DNA from: Pomacea canaliculata
Lineage: Eukaryota; Mollusca; Gastropoda; Architaenioglossa; Ampullariidae
Direction of reading: 5' to 3'
DNA: 64,000 nucleotides
Assembly (NCBI RefSeq): GCF_003073045.1
Contig: NC_037599.1
Location: 620,001 to 684,000, forward strand
A program made the position numbers and the translations under genes. Within the stretch, counting starts at the first letter, position 1, and each line of letters starts with the position of its first letter. The notes under the pieces were generated by a model. It worked only from the letters and a program-made list of their open reading frames with translations, was not told the origin of the DNA and did no database searches. This document shows positions 1 to 11,896 of the stretch, one piece after another.

Positions 1-305
1 CCTTAGGCTATCATCAAATCACCCAGTCTTTATCAGTGGGATTCACAAGAAAAGAATGATTTTCCTTAAAAAGCTCCTTTAAATTGTGCACTTTATTCTT
101 AGCTTAGAAAAAGATTGTTTAGCCAATAAAGTCTTCAACAATATTTCATAAATTATATTGAAATATTTTTTCATTTAACCCAAACTATAAATTTTTATTT
201 ATCTGTCTTATCTTGTATTATTTTTTAAAGGCAAACAGGCACATCTTCATAATCTATAATGCAATCAATACAAAATGTTCAAACTGAAATGTAAATTACT
301 CTTAC

Positions 306-3300
306 TTCGTCTCAGGACAAGACGAACAGGACCATTGTACAAGCTGTTCAGTGCACCACACTCGGCAAAACGTGACATGACCCAACGAATGGTGTTGTCA
401 GCTGACTTTTGATTCTTCAGTGTCATCTACAAGGAAAAGAAATATCCCATACAAGTTCTTTGGTAATATCAGGACAATAATAATTCTATAAGCAACCACT
501 CAATGGAAATCAGGACTTCTGCCAACCTTTCCTTTTGATACAACTGTCATTCTGAAAAATTTAACTAAAGCTAAAACATTATATTTTATGATGAGAAGAA
601 TGGTGATGATGTAGCTTGCAAAGTAGAATTTCCATCTCAAAGATGCTCACTGCACTTGCAGAGCAACTGGATAAACACAAAGTAAAAAGTGGAAAAGAAT
701 ATGACCTGAAATGTTAAAATAGTGTTTGTGTTGCTAGCTGAGCTGATCAATTATCAAAACACAATATTCCAGTTTCAGAGAGGATGCAAAGTCAAAATAT
801 ATGCACTAATTTCACAGCACAGTGCGTCATTATGTTGATTGGAAATCAAATGCTTAAGCAGAAGGAAAACATTGTATCCCAGAAAGATGTGATTTTCTTT
901 TCAAGATTCGATATTTTACTTTTTTCATCACAAGACAATGAGAATTTTTTTGTGTTAAATTACACTTTAAAAAATAATCCTGTGTCAAGTCATCTCTCTC
1001 TCTTCCCTCCACCTCTGCCCTCTCTCTTCCTTCTCCACATTCATTCTCATCTTCATGCCAGGATTATATCTTCTATTATAATATTATCTCAGTCTGATAT
1101 TATTACATATCATCATCCTTTGTGTCAGCATCACCACCACCCTCAGCATAAATATAACATGGCAAATGTAGAGCAAGTGGTTATAATGATTACATATTAT
1201 TATATGGCTATTATAGATTTTTATATAATAAGTAACAATTATATCTTATTATATAATGATTGTATAATGTATAGGGATTATTGTATATAAATTATATATT
1301 CATATATAATGATTATGCACTATTATAAAGCAATTATAACAAAGGTGTATACTGATGTCTTTACCATGGACTTTAGGATAAGCCTCAACTTACCAGACAC
1401 TTGAATTTTTCTCTCCTGTCTTTCTGTACTGTATCAGCAATGGCTGCAAAGGTATAGCCTGTACCACTCACCATCGCAAACCAGCTCCCCATGCACTGGT
1501 ATCGAATGGCTGGCAAAGGAAACAAAGGGCACATGCACCATTAATAAGAAGGAAACAACTCGGTGATCTCCTATCACAGCATATGCACCACACTTCATGA
1601 CCTATTCATACCACCAGCTGCATGACATCTACTTCTGACAACGTTTCATAACTGAATGAGTCTAAATCAATGAAAGACCCTACTTTAGTGTTGGAAGCAG
1701 TTTGTACTGAGGACAAGAAAGTGCGTCAAAAGGCCTGCGTTGCTGCTCTTGGATCTGCAGACTCCTGGGTAGCAGATCATAATGCACATAACTCATGCCA
1801 TGAACCATGTTGGAAAGGTTCTTCAACAAGAGTGAATGCCCCTGCTATTTGTATTAGAAATGAGTGATGGTAGAAAAGTCAGCCACTTCTGGACTGGACT
1901 GCAGTCTTTACACATTTTACTCGTACTACATTGCTGTGCAGCTGGTCGGTAACAAGTGATGTCACACAATAACATGCACTGTCATCTTTGCATTTCATGA
2001 TGCTTTTTTCTGTTGATGGCGGTTACTTTTGGCAAATTATAAACACATTTGGAACACAATGTGATGCATTATTTTGAACTGAACACTGAAGGCAACATAC
2101 ATGACCATGATCCCAAATGGCTGAAAAACCATGACCAGAAACAGGTAAGGAACCAATTTTTGAACAAATTCAGTCCTTCAAGGTTTTGTCAGAGGGTTAA
2201 GGGAAGATTCTCTCTGTGTTGGTCCATACATAATCTTATAGACTTTCCTCTAAACTTTCCACATTGTATTTATTCCAGACACTGTATCAGACAAACTGGA
2301 AAATACATAAAACTATATTTATAACCTGATCAGAAACTTTTTTAGTACAAAGGAACGTACTAAAAGTCTCAACCAGTGAGCAGGAGACAAGAAAAGAGAA
2401 CTTGACAAAGCTGACAGACATTTCAAACAAAATTATTTAAAAAAATGTCACTTCTGCATCTAAAGAAAAGTAATTTGTCAATAGAAGACCAGCATATATA
2501 CAGTTCAAAAGCAGCAACTGATCTTTACTCACTCTGCGAGTAAGAAGTCTGCACTTCGGGACATCTGGAGTAGGTCATGTAGAAGACTTCATTATCGACG
2601 TAGGCGGACCCTGGATCCTGGCAGGCTTTGATCTGAGAATCTTGATTGTCACAAATGCCACCTCCACCCCAACTGACTTCATAAGTGAACTGATAAACAC
2701 CTTCAAATGTTGTGATACAGTTTACTGGCTGGGGGTCTTGGCCTGCAGGTGAATATTGGTAGTATTTTACTGATTTTATAGTCCCTTCACTAGATTGTAC
2801 AATTGTGTACAACAAAAAAACATGTAAGGATAAGGTAGAAATACTTAAAAAAAAAAAAAGCAAACGAGAAACCATTTCATACTGAGGAAACAGACTGCAG
2901 TAGCAATGAAAGCAGATGGCAGTCTGACAGCAGCAAACAAAATGTATGTACAAATATCACCAATTTCTTAATGCTATTTTTTTATGATGGTTTGCACATT
3001 GCAAGTGCAAAATGAAATATCTTGAAATGGTGGAGGTTTCTTACTATCTCATGTTTCTCGTTTTTTTTACCAATGTGCCTCAAGTCCACTTACGAAAATA
3101 AGTAATCAACTGGTCAACAGTAGGCAGACTTTGGTAGCCAGGGCACATATTCTGGAACCCACTGTTTGAAGTGAAGCAGTCACCTAAAAAACCCAAAAGC
3201 ATAATCAGTTTAACTCACAGTAAAAGTCTATTTACACACCAAGATCATAAGAGGAAAAACTGTAACACAAGGAGTATTATGTAGTTGATCTTTCCTCTAT

Positions 3301-4589
3301 TATTTTTTAAAATGTAAGTGCCATGATACTCACTTTTTCTAACCTGAAGAATATTCTTAGTTCTGTACAAAACGTCAAGGCATATAAAGCATGTGGAACC
3401 TCCTCTGAAAACAAAACACAGATTATTATTACCCGCTGTTATTTTGTCACATCTGAACAGCAGCCACAAAATAACCATCAACCAACCTTCCATCAGCTCA
3501 CCTATGGAGCAGAAAACTGTTATCTGCCTGTATCTAGCCAGCCATACCCATAGTACATCTGCTAATAAAAGATTTCTAAAGAGAAAAATACTGAACTACC
3601 AGTACATGGAAATCAAGTAATTATTACCAGACAGTGAGACAAACCCTGCCAATTTAATAATTATATGACAGGATAATGGTATCTATATGATTTATCTACT
3701 ACTGACATTTTTTGCATGAGCATGGTTGAGTTGACTCCTTCCACGTTACTGGCGTTGTTGTAATGAATCTTTATTTCTACACAGCGCATGTCTGCAAACT
3801 GCTGATTGTTAACATTGCTCACTGCATCACTACCGTCGTTGCTCATCCAGTACCAATCACCCTTATAGTCAGTTGGGATGATGCATGCTAAACAGAAAAC
3901 GTAAGTTTTGAATATGCCATTGTACATATGTAAACAGAATTTACTTAAGATGTAATTTTATGGCTTAAAAGTGTGTGTGAGAGCGAAAGAGTGTGTGTGT
4001 GCACGAGCATGCAAGTTAAAACACTTTCATCTGTAGGTGTATGAAATATTTAATTAGTGCTCATTAGTGATACTATGCAAATAGTAAATCTTAAATGAAA
4101 AATCCTATATATACTTTCCTATTAATGATTTTATTTGAATACAATCAATTAAAGAACTTTAAAACAGTTTCACAATGGCTTTGGAACAAACTTTGTTCTT
4201 ATGCCGTGCCTAGTGTTTTGAGTCGTATCACAATTATTCTCTGCATCAAGAAATTCGGTTTTTTAAACCTACAAAAGGAGCAAATGCATAAACTTGATTT
4301 CCTGAAACTTTTTATAAGACAAAAGTACAGTTCTTGCAGCAGATTATTAAAACTTAATACAATTCATCCTTTTCTATTTTTAGGTCATTTCCTGGTTGTA
4401 AAGCCGTGACAGTGAAAGCAGATCTTGTCATAATGTTGATCTTCTACCTTTACATTTTATTCTGTCTGTTCTTTGAATATAAAACTATAAATTGAAGTAT
4501 TGGAATTTACTCTCACCTTGCTGAGCAGATGCCAGCACGGCAGATAGTAGCACTAATGCCACTGTCACCTTCCATCTGACAGGCGCCAT
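306..4589 (-). CDS. Secreted cysteine-rich protein, DUF7042/7043/7044-like, 3' end outside window
   Basis: Seven exons join with matching reading phase: 4517-4589, 3707-3887, 3334-3404, 3094-3183, 2533-2742, 1394-1509 and 306-426, giving 287 residues before the frame leaves the window to the left. Exon 1 encodes a typical signal peptide (MAPVRWKVTVALVLLSAVLA) ending near an ASA cleavage site. Later exons hold spaced cysteines and motifs I associate with the tandem DUF7044, DUF7043 and DUF7042 modules of invertebrate secreted or type I membrane proteins: YKGDWYW and RCVEI in exon 2, CFICL and NILQVRKS in exon 3, CITTFEG and YSRCPEV in exon 5, and YQCMGSW in exon 6. The protein should enter the secretory pathway; its function is unknown. 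Exon 7 ends in a good donor, so more exons follow beyond the edge. The family name is from memory and less sure than the gene structure. Confidence 0.68.
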
Positions 4590-4876
4590 GTTATGAACGA
4601 GGCTATGGCGGTGACAGGTGAGAGCGAGGCTTCTTGTCCTACCTGCGCAGGTAAGTCACACTTGACCTACTTTCTATAGACATGACCCAGTATCTACTGA
4701 ACACTTTATTTTGAGCTTAATTATTTTTTGTGGTTTATGAGACGATGTGGGTAGTGTGTTTTTGTGAGCCGTCAAAATGTTATTTTTGATTTTGAGTGCG
4801 GCTTAAATGGCGTTAGCTCCCTTTGCTGCATGTGACGTGAGTGACTTCCCTCTAAACTGATGGCCGTGCGCTGGCG
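4590..4876. promoter_or_regulatory. Short head-to-head intergenic region, likely bidirectional promoter
   Basis: Only 287 bp separate the start codon of the minus-strand secreted-protein gene from the TTC13 start codon. There is no TATA box in a convincing place. A CRE-like TGACGTGA lies at about 4832-4840. Such spacing usually means two divergent transcripts fired from one promoter; that is inference from the layout. Confidence 0.5.
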
Positions 4877-7800
4877 ATGTCTCTGTCGGTGTTAATAGTT
4901 TGGACCAAGGCCTTGGTTGTTTTGGTCTTGGTCTGCAGAGGGGAGCAGGTGTGTGAGGTAGCAAATGTACAGATCGAAAACGAAGACGGCGTCCGACAGG
5001 TGTTTGAACTAAAAAGCGTCAAACCCTCCCAGAGTGGGGCGTATGTACTATGTGCGACCAGGCAAGGTGCCAGCAGTGTCAACGGAGAGTCATGGTCTCC
5101 CTTCGCTCTTCGCTTCAACGTTGTGTTGACACCCGGCGAAATGCTGATGGCTTGTGAGACAGGACGGGAGCACTTGCCTGCAGGTCTGTGCTCTCAAGCG
5201 AGGGTGACAGAAAGCCATTGCTCGCATGAGGCAGGCAGCTGCCCCATCCTCGACGATGTTTCACGCGAAGATCTTGCTGACGAAATCATCAACCGCAAGT
5301 TGTTGCCATTAGCAACAGGCAGACCCGAAATCGACTATCGTATCGCCCACAGCATCGTCAGCATCAACGCTGGGTTTCTCGATGAGGCCATACAGGAGCT
5401 TTCCGTACTTCTAAAGGAAGATCCAGGCATTGTTGCCGCCTATTATGCACGAGGAGTTGCATATGCTAGAAAAGGTCTGGAAACTCCCCAGCATGCACTA
5501 CGCTCTCTCGCCGATTTCACCATCTGCATCGAGCAGGAACCTTCTCGGCCAGAGGGGTATGAGTGGCGATCTGAAGTGTACATCGCTCTGAATCAATTCC
5601 AAGATGCGTTGGAAGACCTTAAGCATGCTGTATCAATACGACCTACAAATCGTCTGTATTTTAATCAAGGCATCATCAATTTGTTGTTAGAGAATTTTGC
5701 AGACGCAGAGAGAGACTTCAAGAAAAACTTGGAAGAAAAAGACTCAGATAAAAACCCCACATACATATTGTCATATTTCCACCTTGGTCTGGCCCAGTAT
5801 TACAGAGGACGTTTGCGCAATGCTATTGAAGTGTTCAAAGAGGTATTGAAGTTGGACCCAAACCATGCTGAAGCATGCATCAGCCTTGCACATGCTTTCC
5901 GTGAGCTTGGTAACCAGAAAGCTGCACTGTCACGTTTTGACCAGTTGCTAGCTATTAGTCCCAACCATACACTGGCATTACAGCTGAAGGGCTCCATGCT
6001 TTATCATTCAGGCGAGCCAGCATCTGCACAACCTATTCTCCAACACTGTCTAACTGTTGATAAAGATAACATTGGGTGCCGGTACTTAATGGCATTGTCT
6101 AACGTAGCTTTGGGGAGCTTCTATCCAGGGATTAAAGATATAACAAAAGTCATGGTCAACTCTCTACCAATACTTAGATCTTCTCCTGAACATGTTCGTG
6201 CCCATTATTTGCGGGAATATGCTAGGTACCTGCATGCATCACTGGATGTTCCACTGGATCAGTTTAAGCCTGAGGTTGGTATATATGAAATTTTCAGATT
6301 TATTTTACATAAATGACATGGAATTGCACACTTTAAAATTACTTATAGATATAACAAAAATTACTTGTGAATATCAAATAGTTGATCATATCTGTAATTT
6401 ATTTTCTCTTGCTTAATTTTCATTAGTACCATTCTGCTTGTTACATCAACATTTTCTAGCAAAATGTTGATAGATTGTAGAAACAATATTTGTTGAAAGC
6501 TCAGAGCAGGTGGATTACACTGGTTGAAGATCAGAATCAGAGTTTATAGATCAGTTCTCAAGAGTAGTCTAATGATAGTAGGGTTTACAAAAGACAGTAG
6601 ATGTTTTTTTTAAAAAAGTTTCAAAATACTGTAAAGAAAAATTTGTCCAGCAAGCTTCAAATTTTATTGTTCTTTGATGTTATGTTTTAAAAAAGCCCTC
6701 AGGTTGTTGATACTAGAAACAAACTTACACCAATCTTTAAAGTAATGATCACTTGTCATGAAAAAAAAAGATTGTGGTAGTTAGCCAGCACTATCCATCT
6801 TGTTTAACAGGCTTACGTTTCTAATCATGTAAACAATATATTTTATTACCACAAGGCACAAATGACACTTGCAGATGCATTTTGGTGTCACACGTATGCA
6901 GATTTTACCACTAGACATAATGTTAGCATGAAACTGATTCTATGATGAGTGGACTTTAAAAGTTTTCTACTTTCTTGCATTTTAACAGCATACCTGTCTA
7001 TACACTGTGTTTAAATTTACAGGTGAGTTTAGATGAGGATTTGCGTTCCCAGTGGGTACAGGGTGTACCCTTTAAAGCACATGGCACATACAGAGAGCAG
7101 CCTGGCCTCCAGCCTGATATCAACGATGTTGCTGCTGAAACAGAACACAACTGGTCCCATCCTGCTATGCAAAACTTGCTGTGCTTTGCAGAAAAAGTTG
7201 GGTGGTCAATGCAGGTGACATCCGATGGCTTTTTACCAAATCGTCGACTAAACTTAGCAATGGGTCTTGCAGCTGTTCACATAGCTCAGATTGCCGAAGC
7301 CAAGTGGAAAAATTTCAAATCAGGGAAATCAGGTGAAAGGCCTTTCACTTGGAAAGAGCTGTTTTCTATAGCTGTGAGATACCGACAATTGGTGGACCCA
7401 GAACAGGCTGTTCTATGGGTTAGTTCATTGCCAGACTATTACACAAGTGATGGTTATAGAGCAGATGTCACATTTATACGAGGGTCAGTGATTAATGTGA
7501 AGTTGAATCAATACTTTGACCTGGCCTTCAAGCTTGCCCGCACAATGCTTGAACATTTCTCGGGTGAAGGAACAGTTCATATGCAGGTCAAGCAGCTGAC
7601 ATCCAGAAGGCCAAAACTTGTGAAGATCTTTTAGCTGTTGCTCGAAAGCGTCGCATAAATCCACATGGTTTTCTGGTCTCCACACAGGTGAGATAGAAAC
7701 TTCGACTGATTTTGCCAGCGATGGGGCTTAGCTAATGTTGTATTAACAAGGAGTTATTACAGTGCTTAGAATATTTTTTTTAAAAAAACCAGACTCTTAC

Positions 7801-9467
7801 AAAATTTGTTAAATAAATTTTTAGGGCTTTGTTTCAAAATCAAATGGCCCTAAAATTTGTAATTTGGTCAAAATAAGGTAAAGCTATACTTGTAATTGAA
7901 AATTAGAATCAAGGTCAAACACATTGCAAAAGGGCTAGCAATCAACTTAATTGTTTATATTATATGATGATTTTGGCTGTCTGTTCCTTATTAGCCACAT
8001 AGGTAGTGTCTGGCATGAAGCTACCATTGCAATTTGCTTCCCAGGTTTTCTTTGGCTTGTAATTTGAAGGACTGGCTGGTAGGTGGCTAGAGACTAGTTT
8101 GCGGTAACCAACACATGGGACTGTCTCATAATTTGTATAGAAAATTGATTCTTTTTCACACCCATCCCATGTTGACGCATAAACCATTGATGTGGCTGTA
8201 TTGGCTAGACTCACTGACAGTTTAGTTGCACAGACGGATGCAGTTCCTAGCCATCCACATATTTGCCTATTCAATCTAGTAGTCTGAGCATTTCTTTATT
8301 TATTAAGTCCTGCAGTTTCATAGCTCTGGTATTCTCAGGATTCCTTAATTGTGTAGAGTGCAGATGTCTCCTGTATGAATGTTGAAGATAATAACATAAT
8401 TTTACCACTGGGATACTGCATATCTGACTGAACACACTTTATCGATGGTACACAAGAAATGATTCAGACCACTGTGCAAATTCTGATCTATCCACACACC
8501 TCACACAATTACAGTGGTCTAAAGAGCATGAACACAAGAGGTAATTTCCAGATGCATGGAATAAAACCTGACATTTTGAAAAGTGTTGTAAAAAACCATA
8601 ACAGACTTTGGAATTTGGTATGGACATAAATATCTGATAGTAATAAAACTTTACTTCTTTTAAGGTTCCAGCAGTTGTTGCAGTTCCTGGATCACAGACA
8701 ACAAGCGAAGATCGGTTGGATGGCACAGTGTTGGTCTTGACAGAAGATCCTGGTGGCCGCATTGTTTTTGCCCTGAGCTTGGCAAGCACACCTGCTCGCA
8801 CTAACGCCTACGCTGCTCAGATGGATCACTTTCTGCTGCAGCTGCACCAGGAGGTTCAGAAGGGAGGTCTGGGGAAAATCTCCGACCTTGACCCCATTCT
8901 AAGCTCTATTTTGTCCCTTGTCTACTACTTCTACAACCTCATGCCGCTGACCAGGGGATCCAGTGTAGTGGCCTATGCTGTCTTGCTTGGGCTGGTTATG
9001 TCCCTTGGACGTCAGGTAAGGTTTATTGCTGTAACGCCTGAGAGAAACGATTTGTCTTGTGCATTACTTTTGGGAAACTGACTCAAAATGTTCAGTTGCC
9101 TCTGAAAAATCTTGTACTAGCTGCTAATTAATACAAATGCAACGTCACTTTAAATTTATATGAAAAGAAGTTAAATCATGTCAAATATTTATTAAGGTTA
9201 AATATACAGAGGAAGAAATGGCATGGTATGGTCATATTGTGGTTCTTCTATCAGGTGAGCGGTAAGCTACCAACAGGCAAGCTACTTGACATGGAAGCCA
9301 TGCTGTCTGGTGCCCCAGATGCATTTGTCATGGTCACACACCAGTGGATGAGTGTTAAAAAATTGACAACACCAGTCTCTGCTTTGCCAAGGATATGGGA
9401 AGTTCTTCCAAATGTACGAGACATTCTGGATCTCTTGGCAGCAAACACTACTGCCATCTGTGGATAG
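4877..9467 (+). CDS. TTC13: Tetratricopeptide repeat protein 13
   Basis: Four exons: 4877-6274, 7023-7687, 8665-9015 and 9255-9467, about 874 residues, close to the length I recall for vertebrate TTC13 (about 860). Residues 1-21 form a hydrophobic signal peptide. Residues about 155-410 hold repeated TPR helix pairs (for example RLRNAIEVFKEVLKLDPNHA). The rest matches the conserved TTC13 tail, including GLQPDI, NLAMGLAAVHIAQ, VDPEQAVLW and YYFYNLMPLTRGSSV. TPRs bind partner proteins; the molecular role of TTC13 is poorly known. The first exon is unusually long (1398 bp). Exon 2 is 665 bp: the frame switches by one base between about 7567 and 7590, after which the expected family sequence (AKTCEDLLAVARKRR) resumes and leads in phase into exon 3. 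This is either a sequencing or assembly indel or a real frameshift allele. The exon 1 donor (GAG then gttggt) is weak but phase-correct. Confidence 0.9.
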
Positions 9468-11100
9468 CACTTGCTGTCTTTATAGTGTTATATCTTGTAA
9501 GCTGCATCGTACCATTGTTTGGATACCATGTCATGTGTATCCCCAGTTTTATCATAAATTAGAACTCCTGCTTGTGTCCAGATCAGAGAATATCTTTAAC
9601 AATCAGTTACTGACCCAATGATCATTACTGAATTGAAGGTCTACATTAAATGGGTTTGTTGTTTGCAAGGGGAGACAAAAATTTCAAAAATTTGGAGACT
9701 ATAAAGTATTTACATTTTAGATTGCAGCATCCTGTACATTAACTGGAACATGTGAAAGGAGTAATTTTACATTTTTTTTAAGAGGGGGGTCTGGGGAAGT
9801 AGCATAGCATCACAGAGCACTAGATAATCTGTACTGGCTGAATGTAGATTTTGAGCAACTGATACTTTATTAATCTTTCTGCTAAACAAATATCTTTTTT
9901 TTTTTTAATAATGTAGATTTATAGAGGAAATTCGTGTTAGTTGGTGTTGAACTCTGTATCAACCACTTAGCATATTCAGTTGGTTGGTTTCCCTTTTGCT
10001 GGGCCTTCACCACTTTTAAGTGCTTATCAGAACTCCTGTTGCTGGCATCTTGTGTATAGTTTTTGTGAGGACTGAGCAGCACCAAACTCAAACTCTATGG
10101 TTAAGTGGTAACAGGAGGGGGAGGGATGATCATCCTATGTTCAGTTCCCTCATTGATTGAGAGCATCCTCATTTCCACCGATGTAGTTTATAATGAGTGC
10201 CTTTCACAAACTAGAGCAATGATAGCTTTGGTGAAGACCTTTTTGTGACTGTTCTTAAAGTAACATTCTCTTGAAAGATGAGGTGGCTTAGTTCACTCTA
10301 ATTAGTCTTTCTGGACTGGTTTGCATGTTCTGCAAATTTAAAAATAATTTTATCATTGTCTTATTGGCGATATATCAGTCCTTTAAATTCTTTGCCAGCA
10401 CTGAGGGATGCAAAATAAAGGAGCAGTTTGCATAATTGTGGTGGTGTTAGAATCTGAATTAGAACTGTAGCATGTGAAGAACTGCAGTTTCATGTATGAT
10501 TGAAGTGTGTACCATGATGAGACTAAAATGTCTGCTCCGTTGCACATGCATACATGTTTGTAGGCATATAGTAATTAGAGCAACAGCATCAAAACATGAA
10601 GGCATGCACTCTAGCTGGTCCAATACCTGTGTGATACTTTCCCAAGTTAACCCATCTGTGGAGTGTGGACAGGGATCTGTAGAATAGATATCCGACTACG
10701 TCAAGAGTTGCAGAAGGTACAGCATCATGGAAGATTGTCTCCCAAAAAGCTGGCCCTAAGTGGGGTCTCTAACACCTTATTCCATTACTGTAAGGTCACA
10801 GGACTACCTTCAAGAGATAACAACAGAAGCACTCCTTTAGGTTCTGCTGTCCAGCTGTCCGAATAACATACTTCCCTAGAACCACATCTGCTCAGGTTAT
10901 CAAAGTGCAGACACATCATCATGACTTTGGGTCAGTTTTCATGAAAGTATATAGATGGCCTTCATGAACAGCCCTGGCTATGTTCTGGAAACAATTGTAA
11001 AGGACACTTTTGCAACCCAAAATTTTGAGCGGAAATGTTTCAACCTATCAACAGACATCAAGCTGAAATGTGTTTTGCGCTTAGTGCTCTTTAACGAAAT
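9468..11100. other. TTC13 3' UTR and intergenic DNA
   Basis: AT-rich sequence with no coding signature I can support on either strand. It contains short homopolymers and the candidate poly(A) signal listed separately. Confidence 0.5.
10414..10419 (+). terminator. Candidate TTC13 polyadenylation signal
   Basis: AATAAA lies about 950 bp after the TTC13 stop codon in AT-rich sequence. It is the first clear canonical hexamer I found downstream on this strand. Position is the only evidence. Confidence 0.3.
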
Positions 11101-11204
11101 TAGTGGATACATATACTTATACGTGTAGTTTCAAGGAAAAAATACTTCTTGTGTTGGAGAGTTCTTTGCCTTGACTGAAGGTGGTACATGTACACAGTCT
11201 GAAG

Positions 11205-11495
11205 TCAGCCATCACCTTGTTGAATGTGCGCTCCCTTTCGAACAAACAAGACGAGCTCTCTGCACTCAATCTAAATAATTAATGAAATGCAGGGATTTCT
11301 GTCACAGGCCAATAGATGACATAGATGACAATTGTGATGTTGTTTGCCTACAGGTGATGAACAGATAGTAGTTATTACGTGTGCGTTAGATGTCTGTATG
11401 AGTATGTATGCCTGCCCTTGTGAGCAAAAGAAAAATTTCTGTCTTGGGTATCCTCGACAGACAATAAAGTCTGATTTGATTTGATTTGATATTCA
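11205..11495 (+). mobile_element. LINE relic: endonuclease start joined to a 3' tail
   Basis: At about 11215-11275 the plus strand reads ITLLNVRSLSNKQDELSALN, the typical opening of a Jockey/CR1-group endonuclease. About 110 bp later (11381-11490) comes a 3' end with AATAAAG and a run of GATTT units. A second copy of the same tail is at 14175-14280. The middle of the element, including all of the reverse transcriptase, is missing. It is either an internally deleted copy or two fragments side by side. Confidence 0.5.
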
Positions 11496-11636
11496 CTATA
11501 CACTAAATAAAGACAGATTTCACCAGGGACACCATTCTTTACACAAACAAGTAACATGTAAAGTGATTCTAGATATCACAATATGAAAATGGTCGTGCAG
11601 GAAAATGTACACGGAAATTCTTAGAAATATATTTAC

Positions 11637-11642
11637 TTTAAT
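11637..11642 (-). terminator. Candidate MTERF3 polyadenylation signal
   Basis: ATTAAA on the minus strand, about 255 bp after the MTERF3 stop codon. It is the common variant hexamer. Only position supports it. Confidence 0.3.
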
Positions 11643-11896
11643 ACAAAATCTGTACAAGAAACAAACGCATTCACTTTGCAGGAAATTTCATAATTCATAA
11701 AAGTCCTTACACAAATAATCTGGTTCATTTGGCCCGGAATTTGACAAAACAAAAGTCATTATGTGAGATTGTTTCTGCTAATAGCTGACATTCTATATAT
11801 CATCATATGGCCTCATAATATCCATCTTCCACCTCCTGTCACTTGTCTAACAAAAGAACAGGACTCCAAGCATAATTTACCACCCACAGCCTGAAA

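Noticed and set aside
784-1290. 168-residue plus-strand frame
   Set aside because: AT-rich intron sequence of the minus-strand gene; low-complexity and without homology I know.
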